Assembly: GCA_037074705.1 (NCBI GenBank)
Contig: CM073590.1
Span: 138,713,600 to 138,777,599, forward strand
From: Zhengitettix transpicula
Taxonomy: Eukaryota > Arthropoda > Insecta > Orthoptera > Tetrigidae
Direction of reading: 5' to 3'
DNA length: 64,000 bases
Numbering within the stretch: the stretch's first letter is position 1; each line of letters begins with the position of its first letter. The translations under genes and the position numbers were made by a program. Of the stretch, positions 11,717 to 24,828 are shown piece by piece. The notes under the pieces were generated by a model that saw only the letters and a list, made by a program, of their open reading frames with translations, had not been told where the DNA came from and searched no databases.

Positions 11717-14672
11717 ATTTAAATAAAATATAAATTCGAAATAATTAATTACATTAGGATTGGTGAACTGATTTTTAAAAGTGCGCTTTGCATAATCTTT
11801 ACGGCCGTCATGTAATTAACCATATAGTGAATTAATGTATTAAAATTGGTTTGACTCTAATTTATAAAACAGTAATTACTTGCAGAGTTCTCAAAATCAT
11901 ATAAAAAATATATTCCGAAAATATAAGAATGGGGACAGAATATGTCTAAAGGATTGAAACTGCAAAGGAATTTTACGAAATGATTTTGACAACCAATTTT
12001 TTTGTTACGATTTATGCAGTCAACGTGATTGGTACCCAATCATATTGAAAGACTTGAATATAACAAGGGGAAAATCCTGAGATTTTTCACGACGGAAGCA
12101 ATTCGCTATACTTCACAGCAGGGGAAATTGGTCGCTGGTTTGTCCGTTCCTGTGCGATGTTCTCGTGTCTAATGGCCTGGCTGTCTGCGGACGTGAGTTA
12201 TTGGCAATTAGTGGATATAGCTATGTCCGAAGGAGACTATTCTTCATTTTCCCGAGTATGCATACTATTACAATTCGGCAATCCACTTAATGAATGAAAT
12301 TAACCTTTGTTCAGTGACTTAAGACTGAGAAAAGACAGTTACATGTTATTCACTGTTAGATCCTTATACCCCGTATTTAGAGCAACAGAGTGTCGTAAGT
12401 AGGACTAAACGAAACAAACCATCGCCTTTGGACTTCAGATTTGGCAATTGTCGGAAAAAATGTAATTATGTAGGGAACATCATTAGATTGTAAAGTAAAA
12501 CCACAAAAACTTAAAAATATTGAATATTTATTTTGGCTGTGTGAATTCATACAAGTATTGTACGGCCTTTTTTAGTCTGGTTCTAAATTTTTAATTTACC
12601 TGGACATGGATATTGTTTTCTGGGAAACTTCTGCTTGGAACTGACAGGAATGAAACCTGCGATTGTGGCACAGAGACTCCAATTTTTTTTAACAATTTTA
12701 TTCGCTTCAAACTGTTAATTTTCTTAACTGTTACCCTTGAAGTATAATACTATGGATTGTAATGTGATACAGAAAACTGAGTATACTGTTTATTCGCTTT
12801 CATATTCTCGTCTTTAGTTGTCCGTATCATGGGCCTATAGAGACAATAACTCAATTTCTCAGCAGAATATATATCTCAGTTCACGAACAAAATTAATGTA
12901 ATTTTGGGTCGTTAGACTAGTAGTTTTCATTTTGTATTCGTTTCTGAACTAATAAAATCAGAAATTATTTCAAAGTGTTTCGTAACATATTGATTACAAA
13001 GCAACCGTGACTGTGAACAATTCAACTTTAGGTGCCATAAATTTTAATTAGATCCATGTTCTGTGCTAGCGTTTACCATCCAGAACTTTGGAACTGCGGC
13101 AATTGTAATGACTGACTAAATCGTAGCTAAGAAATGAGTATTTGCTCCCATAAAATTTAAGTGAATAATGTGGCACTCGCAATACGTTAAGTCCCTCTAG
13201 AACAATTTCCTCTGAAACGAAAGACTGACAACTTAAACACAAGTCATTGATATTTTTAGAAATATAACTAAAGCGATAACGGAAACTATACACATTATTT
13301 TTGTAGACTTTGCGGAAACCATTTAAAACCTAAATTAAGATCGTTGGAGAGATAAGGGTATGCCGGTTTTCTCGTTGCTAGAAGAATGCTTTGTTCAGCG
13401 CTCCCATTCTAAATGATAAATTACAGGATTTTAAAGAACATAAAAGCTACCAATGGGACATATTTCTTACGACAAAGATACAATAGTTGGTACTAATAAT
13501 AAAGTTATAATTGCCTCTTTTACACGTTTTTACACGTTTTTATTATTTAAGAACATTAAGAAAATAAATAATCAGTAATTTACCTAATAGACTAATGGTG
13601 AGAATAAATTCTGTATTCATCAGTCTTTGCACAATTATAGCAATTAAATGCCAACAGTGGTGTGAAAATAGTAACGAATTTTTTAAAACATATTTGTATC
13701 CACTCTTCAGTGCAGCTAATCCTTAGCATAAATATGTTAAGTACAATAGTAGATTAAATGGCACGTTATATGCTATCAGTAACACAATACTAGAAAATAA
13801 ATATTATTTTTTTATATTTTATGAACACAAATTGTCTTGGTAAACTCTCAAAGTTGCTATACTGATATAGAAGAAGAAAGCTTGCGAACTGATGTCATTA
13901 TAATTAATATTTAAGACCACGGGTTAAACACATAGAGTCCGTCATGTTAGTTCTCATTCTAACATTATGTCTTGGCAGCTGTCAAGTGGAATTTCAACCA
14001 CTCAAGGGGAATTTCGTGAAATACGCGAAATACGGAACATCAACTTCTACTTTACTATTAAACCACTGTCCGAGGGAACATACGAAATGCTCATGTTACA
14101 AGGGTGTATTTCGTTTCTGCTGCCGTGTGTGAGAGTTTCGAGAAATATTCGCGCGAGCCCGACCGTCGAGGTTGCGGTTGTATATTTATAACTTCATTTG
14201 AATTCTGTTGAACGGCCTACTAGTTTGTGTTGTAAATGTATTTTCAAAAATAGAATGTCACTCATATCTGCTAAACAATAAAAAATGCCATAGAAAGTTG
14301 AATACATCAAATGGCTCTAATGAAATTAGTGACAGTGTATTCTTGGATTTATAGGCAATAGGGTAGTAAAAATTATAAATGTTTGTTCTGGTTTTCCTCA
14401 TTCAGAAAGTTATTTAACCACATCATTTTTAAAAATATTGTAACAATCTAATTATGTCTTAAAAGAATACTAACGGAATCAGTCAATTAAAAATACCGTA
14501 CAATTAATCAATTTTCTCCCCTACAACAATTCATTGTAGTTATATAAATTCTGAACGTGGAAGTGAAATCATTCTTTGCCATTACAATTTACACACTTTG
14601 CAATTTACAGTCTTTGCAGAGACATGTCTAAGATTATTACAATTAACCTTGAATCCTGTAAATATATAATTA
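11717..14672. other. Mostly unique AT-rich sequence
   Basis: Nothing recognised. Two less AT-rich patches, 12090-12260 and 13940-14190, stand out. The second carries overlapping open frames of 62-74 codons without known domains. They could be old repeats or regulatory DNA. Confidence 0.35.
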
Positions 14673-14784
14673 TTTTTTTTAGGGTAACAGACTACATGAG
14701 GGTAATCCACATGATGGCAACTCCCCTTTAATAAAATAGAAAGGGATCTGAAAGGGGAGGATGCGGAAGGAGGGAGGGTGTAGA
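14673..14784 (-). repeat. Retroposon 3'-end fragment (GTTACCCTAAAAAA family)
   Basis: Read on the reverse strand, this is the 3' end of the abundant retroposon clustered at 32158-34060. It includes GGGGAGTTGCCATCATGTGG, then GATTACCCTCATGTAG, then GTTACCCT followed by poly-A. It is 5'-truncated and abuts a palindromic element. Confidence 0.85.
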
Positions 14785-14972
14785 CAATATAAAATTTCAT
14801 AGATGTAATATATCCATTCGTTATAATTATTTAACAGAAGCTTTCGTTGTTTGTCGGCGGCTATTCGTCTGCTTTGAGGCTGAAGGCGAATATGTCGAAG
14901 ATAAACGACGAAATCTTCTGTTAAATATTAATTAGGAATGGATATATTATATCTATGAAATTTTATATATTG
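14785..14972. mobile_element. Palindromic MITE / foldback element
   Basis: The arms (14785-14867 and 14886-14972) are inverted repeats over about 85 bp. The left arm begins CAATATAAAATTTCATAGAT; the right arm ends with the near-complement. Both arms contain AACAGAAG(C/A)TTTCGT toward the centre, around a loop of about 18 bases. There is no coding capacity. The termini fit a MITE, but I see no clear target duplication. Confidence 0.7.
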
Positions 14973-16845
14973 ACTGGATTGAAGTTTAATTTTAATTTTT
15001 AATTTTCACCTGTTTTAAATCATATATAAATGTGTACGAGTGTGTAAAATGTAAGATTCAGATAGTTGGATATTACGAAGAACATAAATTTATTGAAGTA
15101 GAGAATTTGTCACGAGTTACTTAAAATATTCGTATACAGCAGCATCATCCTGTGAATGCGTCACATTTAGGACCTTACTTATAATTATATTTCTACAAGT
15201 TGGAAGAAATACAGGTTTATTTCGAAGTGAGCCATATTTTATCAGTCACCATCATCTTTAACAGAATTTAGAACATCGATACTTCACGTAACAAATATAA
15301 ATTTTACCGTTGAACATATTTTGGATTTCGTAAGCTAAATTTTCTATTTTTGTTAACATATGAGTACATGTTTATACAATTTGCAATTGTACAAGTATCG
15401 AAAATCATGGATAAGATGAAGAAAGAACAATTAATCGAACATTTAGAATAAATTCAAAGAATTCTGGTAGTGATATTTCTTCTCTTCACGCTACAGGAAG
15501 TTAAAAACGTATTTTTACATTGATCCTACGGGGAGTCGAAATGACAACCTTTATGTTAAGCGAAACGGTATTGAATTTCTTCTTCTAATTATTATTATTA
15601 TTAAACATTTTCTCACAAAACTTTCACTTTGCTTTGTAGTAATTGATAGTTTTTCTGATTAATTTACAAATAATTGATAAATATTATTGTTACAAAACAA
15701 TTCGTAACCTATGTCTTCAAAAGTGCAAATAAAAAAAATACTTTGACGTAATATTAATTATTAGTATTGAAGTAAAATTGTACTTGTTATTCTGTTTGTA
15801 TGGGTATTTAAAACTATTTTAGCGGAAATTGTTAATGTGTATTTATAGGAAATTTTCATTCTATTGATGGAAGATATCGAATAAATAATTTCAAAACTTG
15901 TATAATCTTCTCATCTTAAAGGATTAAAATAAATATTAACTTATTTATTGAATTGCCTCCTACTTGCGTATCAAGATTTAGGTAACGTCTTAGTATACGG
16001 AAAGAATTGAAAAATGTCAGATATATGTATTATTTTTTAAATTATACACCATAGTGTTTGTGGTAGTTATTTAAGCTACGAAAATAGTTCATGGGGGTTG
16101 AGTTTTCCATTCACACAGTTTTATTTTTCTCAGTAAATAAATTGATTCCAAAAATCAAATAATACTTGAAAGCTATTTAGAGATAGAAAATTTGTATCAA
16201 CTGAAAGCTGATTTAATTATCATAATTCATGTTTTCAATAAGTCATCCACCATGACGATAAAAATAATCTGCAAATTTTCTTATTATTGATTTTTTGGAA
16301 AATCGCAGAAAACTGAGATATTTGAAGAAAATAATGAAGTATAGGGAAAAATAGTATCTACAAGCACGTGTAGATTGTTAAGAAACGTCATGATCGTCAA
16401 TTGTATTTCTCTTTGCGTGCTGTGAATAACACTTCCCAAAATATGTTTAATCTACATAGATCTAACTGTTCCCTGGGATCAATTCTTTGATTCTATCAGT
16501 ATATATGTGGGTTTTCACACACCGTAACGTAGGTCGCGAGCCGGCTTCGTAATAGAGACCGGTCAGTTAGGACTTGCGAGAGGAGGTTCTGTTTGATGTG
16601 CGATGTCACTGCGTGACTTGAAACCCTATAATTAACCAAGTATCCCTTAGTGTTGATATTAGCTTGGGATGTCGTCCTTAAACAGGCAAAGCTCATTAAC
16701 TATTTCTGCAGAAGTAACAGCTAGCCGTATGTGCAATGCTCGAAGTTGCTATGTGAACGATGAAATATTATTCTGAATTGAAATATCAAAGGTTAAAAAT
16801 TATAATGAAATGAAAAATTTACGGATTATTGAAAATTAATAATTA
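14973..16845. other. Unique AT-rich sequence, nothing recognised
   Basis: No gene, RNA or known repeat recognised. Confidence 0.4.
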
Positions 16846-17064
16846 GAAAGATGGCCAAATACAGACAAAAGAAGTGAAGTATATATACCACACAACGTTT
16901 CTGGGATCCTTGTCCCTTTCGCGTTTTCTTCGCTTTTGAGTTTGTAACTGACTAGTGCGGTTGTGTCGCTCTAGGCTCTTCGTAGCACCCGAAAGGGACA
17001 AGGATACTAGAAACGTTGTCTAGTATTTATTTAATCACTTCTTTTGTCTGTATTTGGATGTCTT
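16846..17064. mobile_element. Foldback element (AAATACAGACAAAAGAAGTGA arms)
   Basis: Arms of about 60 bp are inverted. The left begins at 16857 with AAATACAGACAAAAGAAGTG and ends in CCTTGTCCCTTTCG. The right begins CGAAAGGGACAAGG and ends TCACTTCTTTTGTCTGTATT. Each arm carries GAAACGTT when read outward. The central part (about 16925-16985) resembles 62335-62410. Partial relatives are at 62255-62455 and 53861-53975. No protein is encoded. Confidence 0.72.
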
Positions 17065-17639
17065 ACATATTATTAAAAAAATATATCACTGTAGAAATCT
17101 TGGGGACGGTCAGCTGAATCGCGAGCAATTTTTTTTGTGTTTTTTCATGTATAATACACTTTTTAATTTGGTTCGAGCTGCCAACACGATTTTATTAATG
17201 ATAGTTTTAACATTTATCATACTAATATTCTTGTCGGTGGCCAGTGACGTTCTGCAACGATAACCCCGAATTTTTTTGTTCTTTGCCCCAAAGTTATCGT
17301 CAACTTAAGAAAGTTTTTCTCTAATACAAAATAGTAAAATAACTTAAAAATTATGCGTTATCAGAACAGTATAATGTATTGGATGAGTTCTTATTTGCAA
17401 GAATTTTTTTGTTAAAGATGTATCAGTTGCTAGAAAATAATAATGAATAAGATTGCAAGTTAACCTTGTCCGAGAGTGGACCGCACCCTTAGGACAGCAG
17501 ACAGCAGAGCCACGGCGAAGATCCTCCGAATATTGAGCCGGTCTTTCTCCATCACACGCAAAGAATTCCTCGATTAAGTTCAGGTGCTATGCGACTCACA
17601 GAACGTCAAAAATACCGAGGGAAATGGTCCTCCATTTAG
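17065..17639. other. Flank of the CpG island
   Basis: AT-rich up to about 17455, then balanced in composition (17460-17639) as it approaches the CpG island. No recognised coding exon. Confidence 0.35.
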
Positions 17640-18000
17640 TCAGCGAGAATAACGCCCTTTATTTCCTCGCCGTGAAAACGTCGCGGATCGCTCGTAGGAA
17701 TTTTGTCAGCGGCCGCGTGTTAGATCGGAGGCGAGCCGGCGAGACGCGCGCGGGCATCGTCACTCGCAGTTCGTCGCACGGACCCGGGGCCACTACCGGT
17801 ACCGGTACCGTCGCGAGGAGAGGCTCCAGCGGAACTGCGCGCGCACTTCTCCTCGCCGCCAGGGCGCAGCGCCGCGCCGCGCCGTGCGCTCCGAAGAGCG
17901 ACAGAAATTGGCCAGCCAATGGGCAAGCTCGTTATCGGCTACAGGGATGCACTCTCCGCTCTGCCAGTTACTGATTTACGCGTTTCCGAAAAGCAAACAA
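17640..18000. promoter_or_regulatory. CpG island, candidate host promoter / first exon
   Basis: This is the only CpG island in 64 kb. The four 60-base lines from 17701 to 17940 hold roughly 12, 11, 11 and 6 CpGs, while the surrounding DNA has very few. It includes NotI-like GCGGCCGC at 17710, a CCGGTACCGGTACCG mini-repeat near 17796, and CCAATGGG near 17915, a possible NF-Y box. In genomes with DNA methylation such islands usually mark promoters of broadly expressed genes. Open frames cover it on both strands (17624-17974 forward; 17659-17919 reverse), but GC-rich DNA lacks stops by chance and neither protein shows a domain. The strand and the gene driven are unknown; a 5' UTR or first exon could lie here. 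Confidence 0.5.
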
Positions 18001-19619
18001 GACGTGATAGCAGCATCCGAATTATTTATATCAATGTTCCGATTCCATTTCCAGCGTCTTCAGCGCAGGGATTTGGAATAGTTACCACGGCTAGACTCTC
18101 AGGGGATTCATGCACCACCTTATAACTCGACCGAGACGTTCGGTGTCTGCTATCGAAAGATCCAGGGCGCCGAGTTCCATTAGACGCTCGCTATATGAAA
18201 AAGAAGAAAGAAATGATTTAAAAATAACTTTCACAAAAGAATATTGCCCTTCACGAGACCTCAGAGTTGAGATATCCATATCACCAGAACTTTCCAGACC
18301 ACATATTCACATCAATTCTCTGGCGTAGTGAAATTTTATAAATATGTATTAAATTGATCACAAATGAACTTTTTTACACGTGCTTTTAAATTACAATTCA
18401 AACTTATTTAATAAATTAATAACCTTAGTTTTATTTATGAAAAGTGCGAGCCATTTTTTTAAAATGAAAAATGTTAACTATATCTCACGGCTTAAAAAGA
18501 AATCGCCTTTAAACCCCGTCAATTGAATTGCGTTTATATGATATGTAAGGTTTGATTACACAACCTTGGAATTGTTACAGAATATTTTTCTGTGATTCTA
18601 TAATAGCAACCACGTTTTTGTGCTTCGATGTTAGTCCAGTCTCGCAGACCGTTTACCTTTTTGCGACCACTCTTTATCCGAAATAGGTTTCCAACTTAAA
18701 TTTTCCCCAATTTCTTCAAGTTGTTATACTAAACGTGTAAGAAAAACAATTATAATATGAAAATACGTCCAAGAAGAAAAATCATCGTGGACATTTTTTC
18801 TTTTATGCTCTATTCCCCCACCTGGGAAAAAGTCATCCCCGTTTCTCATGTGGGCTAGACGGTAATTTTTTTGACCGTCTTGCCGAGATATACTCAATTA
18901 TTAAATTCCCAGCGGGTCGGCTCAGCCTTTGATTATTAATGGAAAACATTATTTTGAAATGTCTGGAGGGTTTACGATGCTAGGCACGATGCTACTGCTT
19001 TTAAGTCTACTTTGCACTTTTCGTAGGCGAAATTATAAAGGCGGTTTTTGACGGTACCAAACTGGCTAGGATCCATTGTCATTCATTACCTTCTACTATA
19101 ACAAAGTAACAAAGATTCGAGAAAATTGATTTATTCGCTTAAATATGTAAAACTGCCAAAAAGAATGACTAAACTCTGTCCCCAATAAAAATCCAAAGGA
19201 TCCACCTATATCAACAGCAAAAAGAAAGTTATTTATTTACATGAGTGTATCTAGAAATAAATAAACGAGCAGTCAAAAACAACCAGTATTTAATTGGTTC
19301 ATCGTTAAAACTGATAAATTAATTCCAAAGAAGTGACTCAAGCTGTTCCCGTAGGTCTTATATTTACTATACTTATAAAAAAATTCTGTACACAATAAAA
19401 ATTAAGTCTGAAATAAAGTTTGGAATCCAAAATCTGAAAGTTGATTTTGACAAATTAAGACAAAAATGACAAGTGGAAAATACTCGTTAAACTACCAAAA
19501 AAAAATTTAAATCAAAATAATTTATTTAAAACAATTTTCAAATATTGTTTGAGTTTGGTTGTTATTTTAGTAAAATAATTTTACATGTCTAGCTGGATTT
19601 TTTATAATAAAAAGCAGCA
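18001..19619. other. Unique sequence downstream of CpG island
   Basis: 18001-18330 stays balanced in composition and may belong to the same promoter region. Beyond that it is AT-rich with nothing recognised. A small hairpin, AGACGGT...ACCGTCT, is at 18858-18881. Confidence 0.35.
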
Positions 19620-19802
19620 CAAATAAATTAAATTACTGAACATTCCTTACGTTTCGATATTTTATATAGGTTTCATCAAATAATTGAACATTTTTTTGAT
19701 AACCACCTACATTAAAGTCGAAACTTTCAATCAATATTTTACTGGTATTTAATAGACTTTGTATTTATAACCATATTTTGTCTCATTAGTTACTTCTGTA
19801 CA

Positions 19803-20350
19803 TCATTTTCTGAGGAACCGCGCATGATCTCCGTTGTTTTTGTTTTGTACCTCTTCAGCTGTTGAAAAATGGGTCCCTTTTAGCGCCGACTTAATTTTGG
19901 GGAGTATCACCCAGTTACATGGTGCTAAATCACGGTAATAGGGAGTGTGTTCAAAGAATGTGATGTTTTTACTGACCATAAATTGCTTGACTGATAACGT
20001 ATTGTGGGCAGTCGCATTGTCCTGGTGCAAGATCCACACGTTATTTCATAATTCAGAGCGCTTCTTTCTAACCCGTTCACACAATTTTTCATAAACTTTG
20101 TCATAATATAAGTGGTTAAACACCGAGTATTCATTATGTAATAACGATGTCTTGGTCATCGGAGAAACAATACGCTCATTAAAAGTGGTATTTTTTTCTG
20201 TAGCGGAAGGCAATGATTTCCAATGCACTTAATTGCAGCTTTGTTTCTACATTTTACGTAAATATCCACGTCTCATAAGCTGTTACGGCGTTATCAGTTT
20301 CACGAAAAACATAAAGCTAACGCGCAAACCACTTTTCTTCTGAAACATTT
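19803..20350 (-). pseudogene. Decayed mariner transposase
   Basis: Reverse-strand pieces match mariner (IS630-Tc1-mariner) transposase. TWIFT near 20260 corresponds to the first catalytic block. KLCERVRKKRSEL at about 20050-20090 precedes HQDNATAHNTLSVKQF (20000-20030), which holds the second catalytic Asp. Then comes YYRDLAPCNWVILPKIKSAL, where mariners have the third catalytic Asp in a PYSPDLAP context. The pieces are split between frames, contain in-frame stops and lose the first catalytic Asp region, so the enzyme is inactive. The family role is cut-and-paste transposition into TA sites. I could not find both terminal inverted repeats. Confidence 0.85.
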
Positions 20351-22479
20351 ACCTTTGTGGCGTAAAGCACGCTTATATTCAACTGCTCACTCTCTGCAAC
20401 TGAGTCGGTAAATCGATTTATACCTTGCCACCACATAAGAACACACCCTATTCGCACAATACAACACGGAACATAGTTCCTAAGTTTTGTTATAATCTCA
20501 TTATTTTCTTTTTCTGACTACGTCTTTAGAACTGATAGTTAAACATTGGATACTCATCAATGTCATTATCATAAATACCTACCAAACAGTGACGAGTTGA
20601 ACAATATTTGACGCTTCTTCTGTATATTCTTAAATTTACGTTTAATTCGCTTTTAATTGAAGGAAATATAATTTCAAACAGAAATTTTGAGGTAAGTAAC
20701 CTTTAATACGTTTAATAAATTTGTTATAATACGTTTTAATCTGGCATGGCCCTTTAGAGTTCCCAGAAACTGAGCAAAAACGAAATATTAGATTTATTTA
20801 AAAAATGGAATCTACACTGAGATTAACACATCGCATATTGAAAATTCCTGAAAGTTCTGCTTGTGTAATTCAAAACGTAATAATTTTCATGACGAAATTG
20901 TCACCAATGTAGCCTTTTACAAAGTCAATATTTTATCAATGTACTGTAGTATTTTTGTAATCAGATGCTGAAGAAGAATTATATTACTCTAATTGGGAAA
21001 TAATAATTGTAGGTAAATATCAGATACGTAATTGTTACTTAAAATTTCATCGATTGTAAATGATTTCGACATATTCTTACATACATATATTGATCTTTTA
21101 CTTTCATACTTCTTTACCCATTGAAACATTTCTCACTATCATTATCAATATAAACGACTTATGAATTTATCTTCAAAATCAGCTCAATTGCAAAACAATA
21201 TTCATTGTTTGAAGGTTTTATGTACGTTTTCTCCAGAAAATTCTCAAAAATATTTTAGCATTTGAGTCCTAAATTAAAATTTAACTCAAATTCAATTGAA
21301 TTAGAGTTTATATTATTTTTAATAGTAGATTACAAGAGCATTACCGGCTTATAATAACTTCTCTATTCATCAGGAAAAGGTCGGAGTAAATTGCTTCATA
21401 CAGAAACTAATTAGTTGTATGGATTGTAAATTAATTTATGAGGTTTAAATGATTGTTTTTCTCTCCTTCAAAACCAATAACATACTCTCTAAAAGTTTAG
21501 TGTTTATTGGGAATACTATTGAAATCATTGGGCGCCTTAAATTTAACGTATTTTATTGGGAACATTAATTTCAATTTGATTTGCTTGCGGCTGAGAAGGG
21601 ATTATTACCTTGTCATGGTAACATTTAGCTACTAAATTATATTGGGAACCTTGAGCGTAGTAATAAAATCAATAAACAATTAACTAAGTTTATAATTACC
21701 CTTTCGAAAATAATAGAAAAAGATTCAAAAGATTAAATTACCAAAATCAAATTATATTTTAATCGAATTTCAGAGAGACAACAATGTAAAACATTATAAA
21801 TAACTAAATGAAATCACATAATTTACCCTCAGGGTCTTACTCAAGCGTTTATCACTTTTTTTATAGGTCTCATAACATAAGCTAATCAAACATGTCTATA
21901 ATTTGTCCACAATAGTACCATTTTGAAAAATCTTTTTGAAAAAGAATTAAATACGTAGTGTTGTTTACTAATTGAATAGTAATAATTAGTCAACTATGTA
22001 CAAAGACCAGGCTAAAAAACATCAAACTTTCACAGGACAAATTGACAGTTACTTCCGAACAACCAACCGTACCATACCATTAATTGTGTGTGACAAATTT
22101 ACAAATTTTAGATAAAGATATAAATTTTAAAACAATATTACTTTCTAAGATGGCACGATTTGAAACGTTTAGTACATTCACTTAATTTTTTAACCACCAC
22201 TGATTTGATAATTAATATTATAACCATTTATTCCGTGATTCTTAATTCTTCCAAATTAAAAATACATTTATGAAATTATGTCTACATAATTTAAAATTTT
22301 TGTTACTTTCCTTCGTTAATATAAGTTTAATAACCGTTCACTGTTTTATCTACGATTTCTTATATTCGTATTCACAAGCCTGGGGTTCGCACTAGGAGCA
22401 AAACAATTTTAAAATCGTCACTTTCGCTGTTATTTTTATTTAATAGAAAATAATTTGGTAACAATTGCGTTTCATTGAC
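20351..22479. other. Mostly unique AT-rich sequence
   Basis: About 20425-20475 is similar in inverted orientation to 23335-23402 (shared TGTTGTATTGTGCG and TTCTTATGTGGTGG), so part is an old interspersed repeat, perhaps the mariner's outer part. Otherwise nothing recognised. Confidence 0.4.
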
Positions 22480-22980
22480 AGTAAGTGACAAAAGAACAGT
22501 TAACGGATGTGATTAACTGTATACTTCCGTTTCCATCCGCCCCTCTGGAAGAAGACGCCTGGTTGACGTTTCGGATCGGTTCTTCGGATAATCAGATGTC
22601 TAGTTGTGCCCGTTCGGACACATGCATGTGCTATTGACACCCGCTAACACTACTCGCATATGCAATCTCTGTCTATAAATCTGAATCTACATGAATGAAT
22701 GTTTGCTATCCAAATTAGAGTGCTCTATACTCTGATTTATGAGTGTTCAGTTTGGAAATGTGAATCTCTGAATCTCGACGCTTCAGTCTGAATAACCCAA
22801 TCTGAATTTAATGCTGCATTGTTTCACAAAGATGATTACTCATTTACGCCCATGTTTCCCCATTAATGTGTCGTGGGTCTTCCTCGTCCTCTTTATCCCA
22901 ATCACCCGTTTAGACATGAACTTTAATGTTACCCGGCTCCAAAGACGTTGCTAAATAAAAAAATATATTGGCCTTGCATC
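22480..22980. other. Balanced-composition stretch with a GAAACGTC hairpin
   Basis: Composition is less AT-rich than its surroundings. On the reverse strand about 22555-22600 reads CCGAAGAACCGATCCGAAAC then GTCAACC, resembling the foldback-element GAAACGT motif with a decayed CTGANGA core. No gene seen. Confidence 0.25.
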
Positions 22981-23420
22981 AATTAATTTTTTAGACTTAT
23001 TTGATCTCTCTAGTGAAATTTACTAACGGGTCATCTGTTGTTTTCTTCACCAGCGTCACATCCGTTGCTTTCCTCAAAGAGGATCGCCGTCGGTACCTTA
23101 CGCGATCAGTGATCCGAAATTACTCCCATTGGGTGGTTCACCCTGGAAAACTCACCTCTGATCTGTCGTCGGTACGTTTTTAATGAATCGATCATTTAAT
23201 TCTTATTATGATTTATCAGAGCATCTACTTTGGTACTCTACAATAATTTTATTCTACGAATTCTTGATACACCCCATCAGTTTCATTAAAGTATTCTAAG
23301 AACATGATTAGGAGTATAACCTTGTCTATAACTGGTCGGTGTTGTATTGTGCGGCTAAGGTGTGTTACCTTAAATTCTATTCTTATGTGGTGGAAAGGTA
23401 TAAATAATATATATATAAAA
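22981..23420. other. Nothing recognised except a short repeat
   Basis: 23335-23402 matches 20425-20475 in inverted orientation. The rest is unique and AT-rich. Confidence 0.35.
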
Positions 23421-24828
23421 TTTCGGGAAATTTAATAAACAATTAAAAGCATTAAATACTTAAATCAGTAAATTTGATACACTTTCGGAAAACGTAAGTG
23501 AAATTCAGAATGAAACAATATCTTTGACTATCATTTAAGTAGAGGTGTACTTTAGGGACTCTCAGCAGTAACTTTTAACTAATCATGACGTCATAAAAAA
23601 CAATCGGTAAACTTTTTCAAAGAATAATTGAATTCGCATAAGTCTATTATGAGAGTATTATGTATGGTCGCACAATATATTTCATACCTATTGTGTTTCT
23701 TGTAACAGTGACTTTACAGAAACAGTCAATAATTGTTATGAATGTGGCCTATCGAAGTTCAACATTACGAACACACGAGCGTTGGCGTTCTATTTTACAT
23801 TCAATTATTAGGTGGAATAAATTTGTTTGAGAGCCTTCGAGGAAATATGACAATATAAGTGCACCTATTCGTTATAGATAAAAACTGTAATAATAAAATT
23901 CTATGAAATTCATATTTGAAAAATATATTAGAGCAAGTGAAAAAAAAAATTATAAAATGGAATTTAAAATAAATCTTCTATAAGGTCACGGTTTAATAGC
24001 TCTATTTCACAGGTAACTGTGGGCTCAAATTCTGTGGCTATTCCTTAATTTTATGTTTACATGTAACCAGTCGTAGCAATGCAACTCATCTGGGTTGAAA
24101 CGGAGGTCAAAAGATGTTAAAAAAATTCTAAGGTCCCTCTAGATTTAACTAGAACAATTTTTTTTAAAAAACTTTACCGTGCGTATTATTGACTTTCTTG
24201 GATACCAGCTATATTTTTGTCTCTATTTAGTTAAATGTTTATCAGTTTTACTACTTTAGGATTAGATGAGTAATTTTGGACCTTATTTCGTTAGCGATCT
24301 CTGAAAGTATTGGAATTATTACTGACTTCCGTAAGATAAGCGAAGTACTTGCGTCTCTTTAAAAGCAAAACGGGAATATTATTGCGTCCATTAATGCAGC
24401 GGGAGTATTTTTGATTCCCTTAAAAACTATTAAAAAAATTATAAATACAATATTTTTAATAAACTGTTCATTGTTGGTCATAAACTAAATTTTAATTTAC
24501 TAATATTTTTATCAGGCCACAAAAATTACGTAAGTTACTGTATAACTTTCACTAAATACCTTGCTTTTTATTAATGTTTTCTAATATAAAATAAATAAAG
24601 AATAATTTTAAAATAAACTTTTCCTCCAAGTTTTCCTTTCCGCATATTTTCACAAGCAAAATGTTGACGAGAGGTTATACTCCTGAGAGTCCCTAAAGTA
24701 CACCGCTACTTAAATGATAATAAAAGATTTTGTTTCATTCTGAATTTCATTTAACGTTTTCTGAAAATGTATCAAATTTATTGATTTAAGTATTTAATGC
24801 TTTTAATTGTTTACTAAATTTCCAGAAA
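23421..24828. mobile_element. Element or repeat pair with ~146-bp inverted arms
   Basis: Arms 23421-23566 and 24682-24828 are inverted copies. The left arm contains AAACAATTAAAAGCATTAAA, ACTTAAATCAGTAAATTTGA and TAGGGACTCTCAG; the right arm carries the complements with scattered differences. The intervening 1.1 kb is AT-rich with no transposase. This could be a non-autonomous DNA element with long terminal inverted repeats, or two separate insertions in opposite orientation. Confidence 0.55.

Noticed and set aside
17624..18125. Open frames across the CpG island on both strands
   Set aside because: GC-rich DNA is stop-poor by chance. The proteins are low-complexity Arg/Ala/Gly with no motif, so I call the region a CpG island only.
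18858..18881. AGACGGT/ACCGTCT hairpin as terminator or RNA element
   Set aside because: A 7-bp stem around a T run is easily found by chance in 64 kb and has no gene context.
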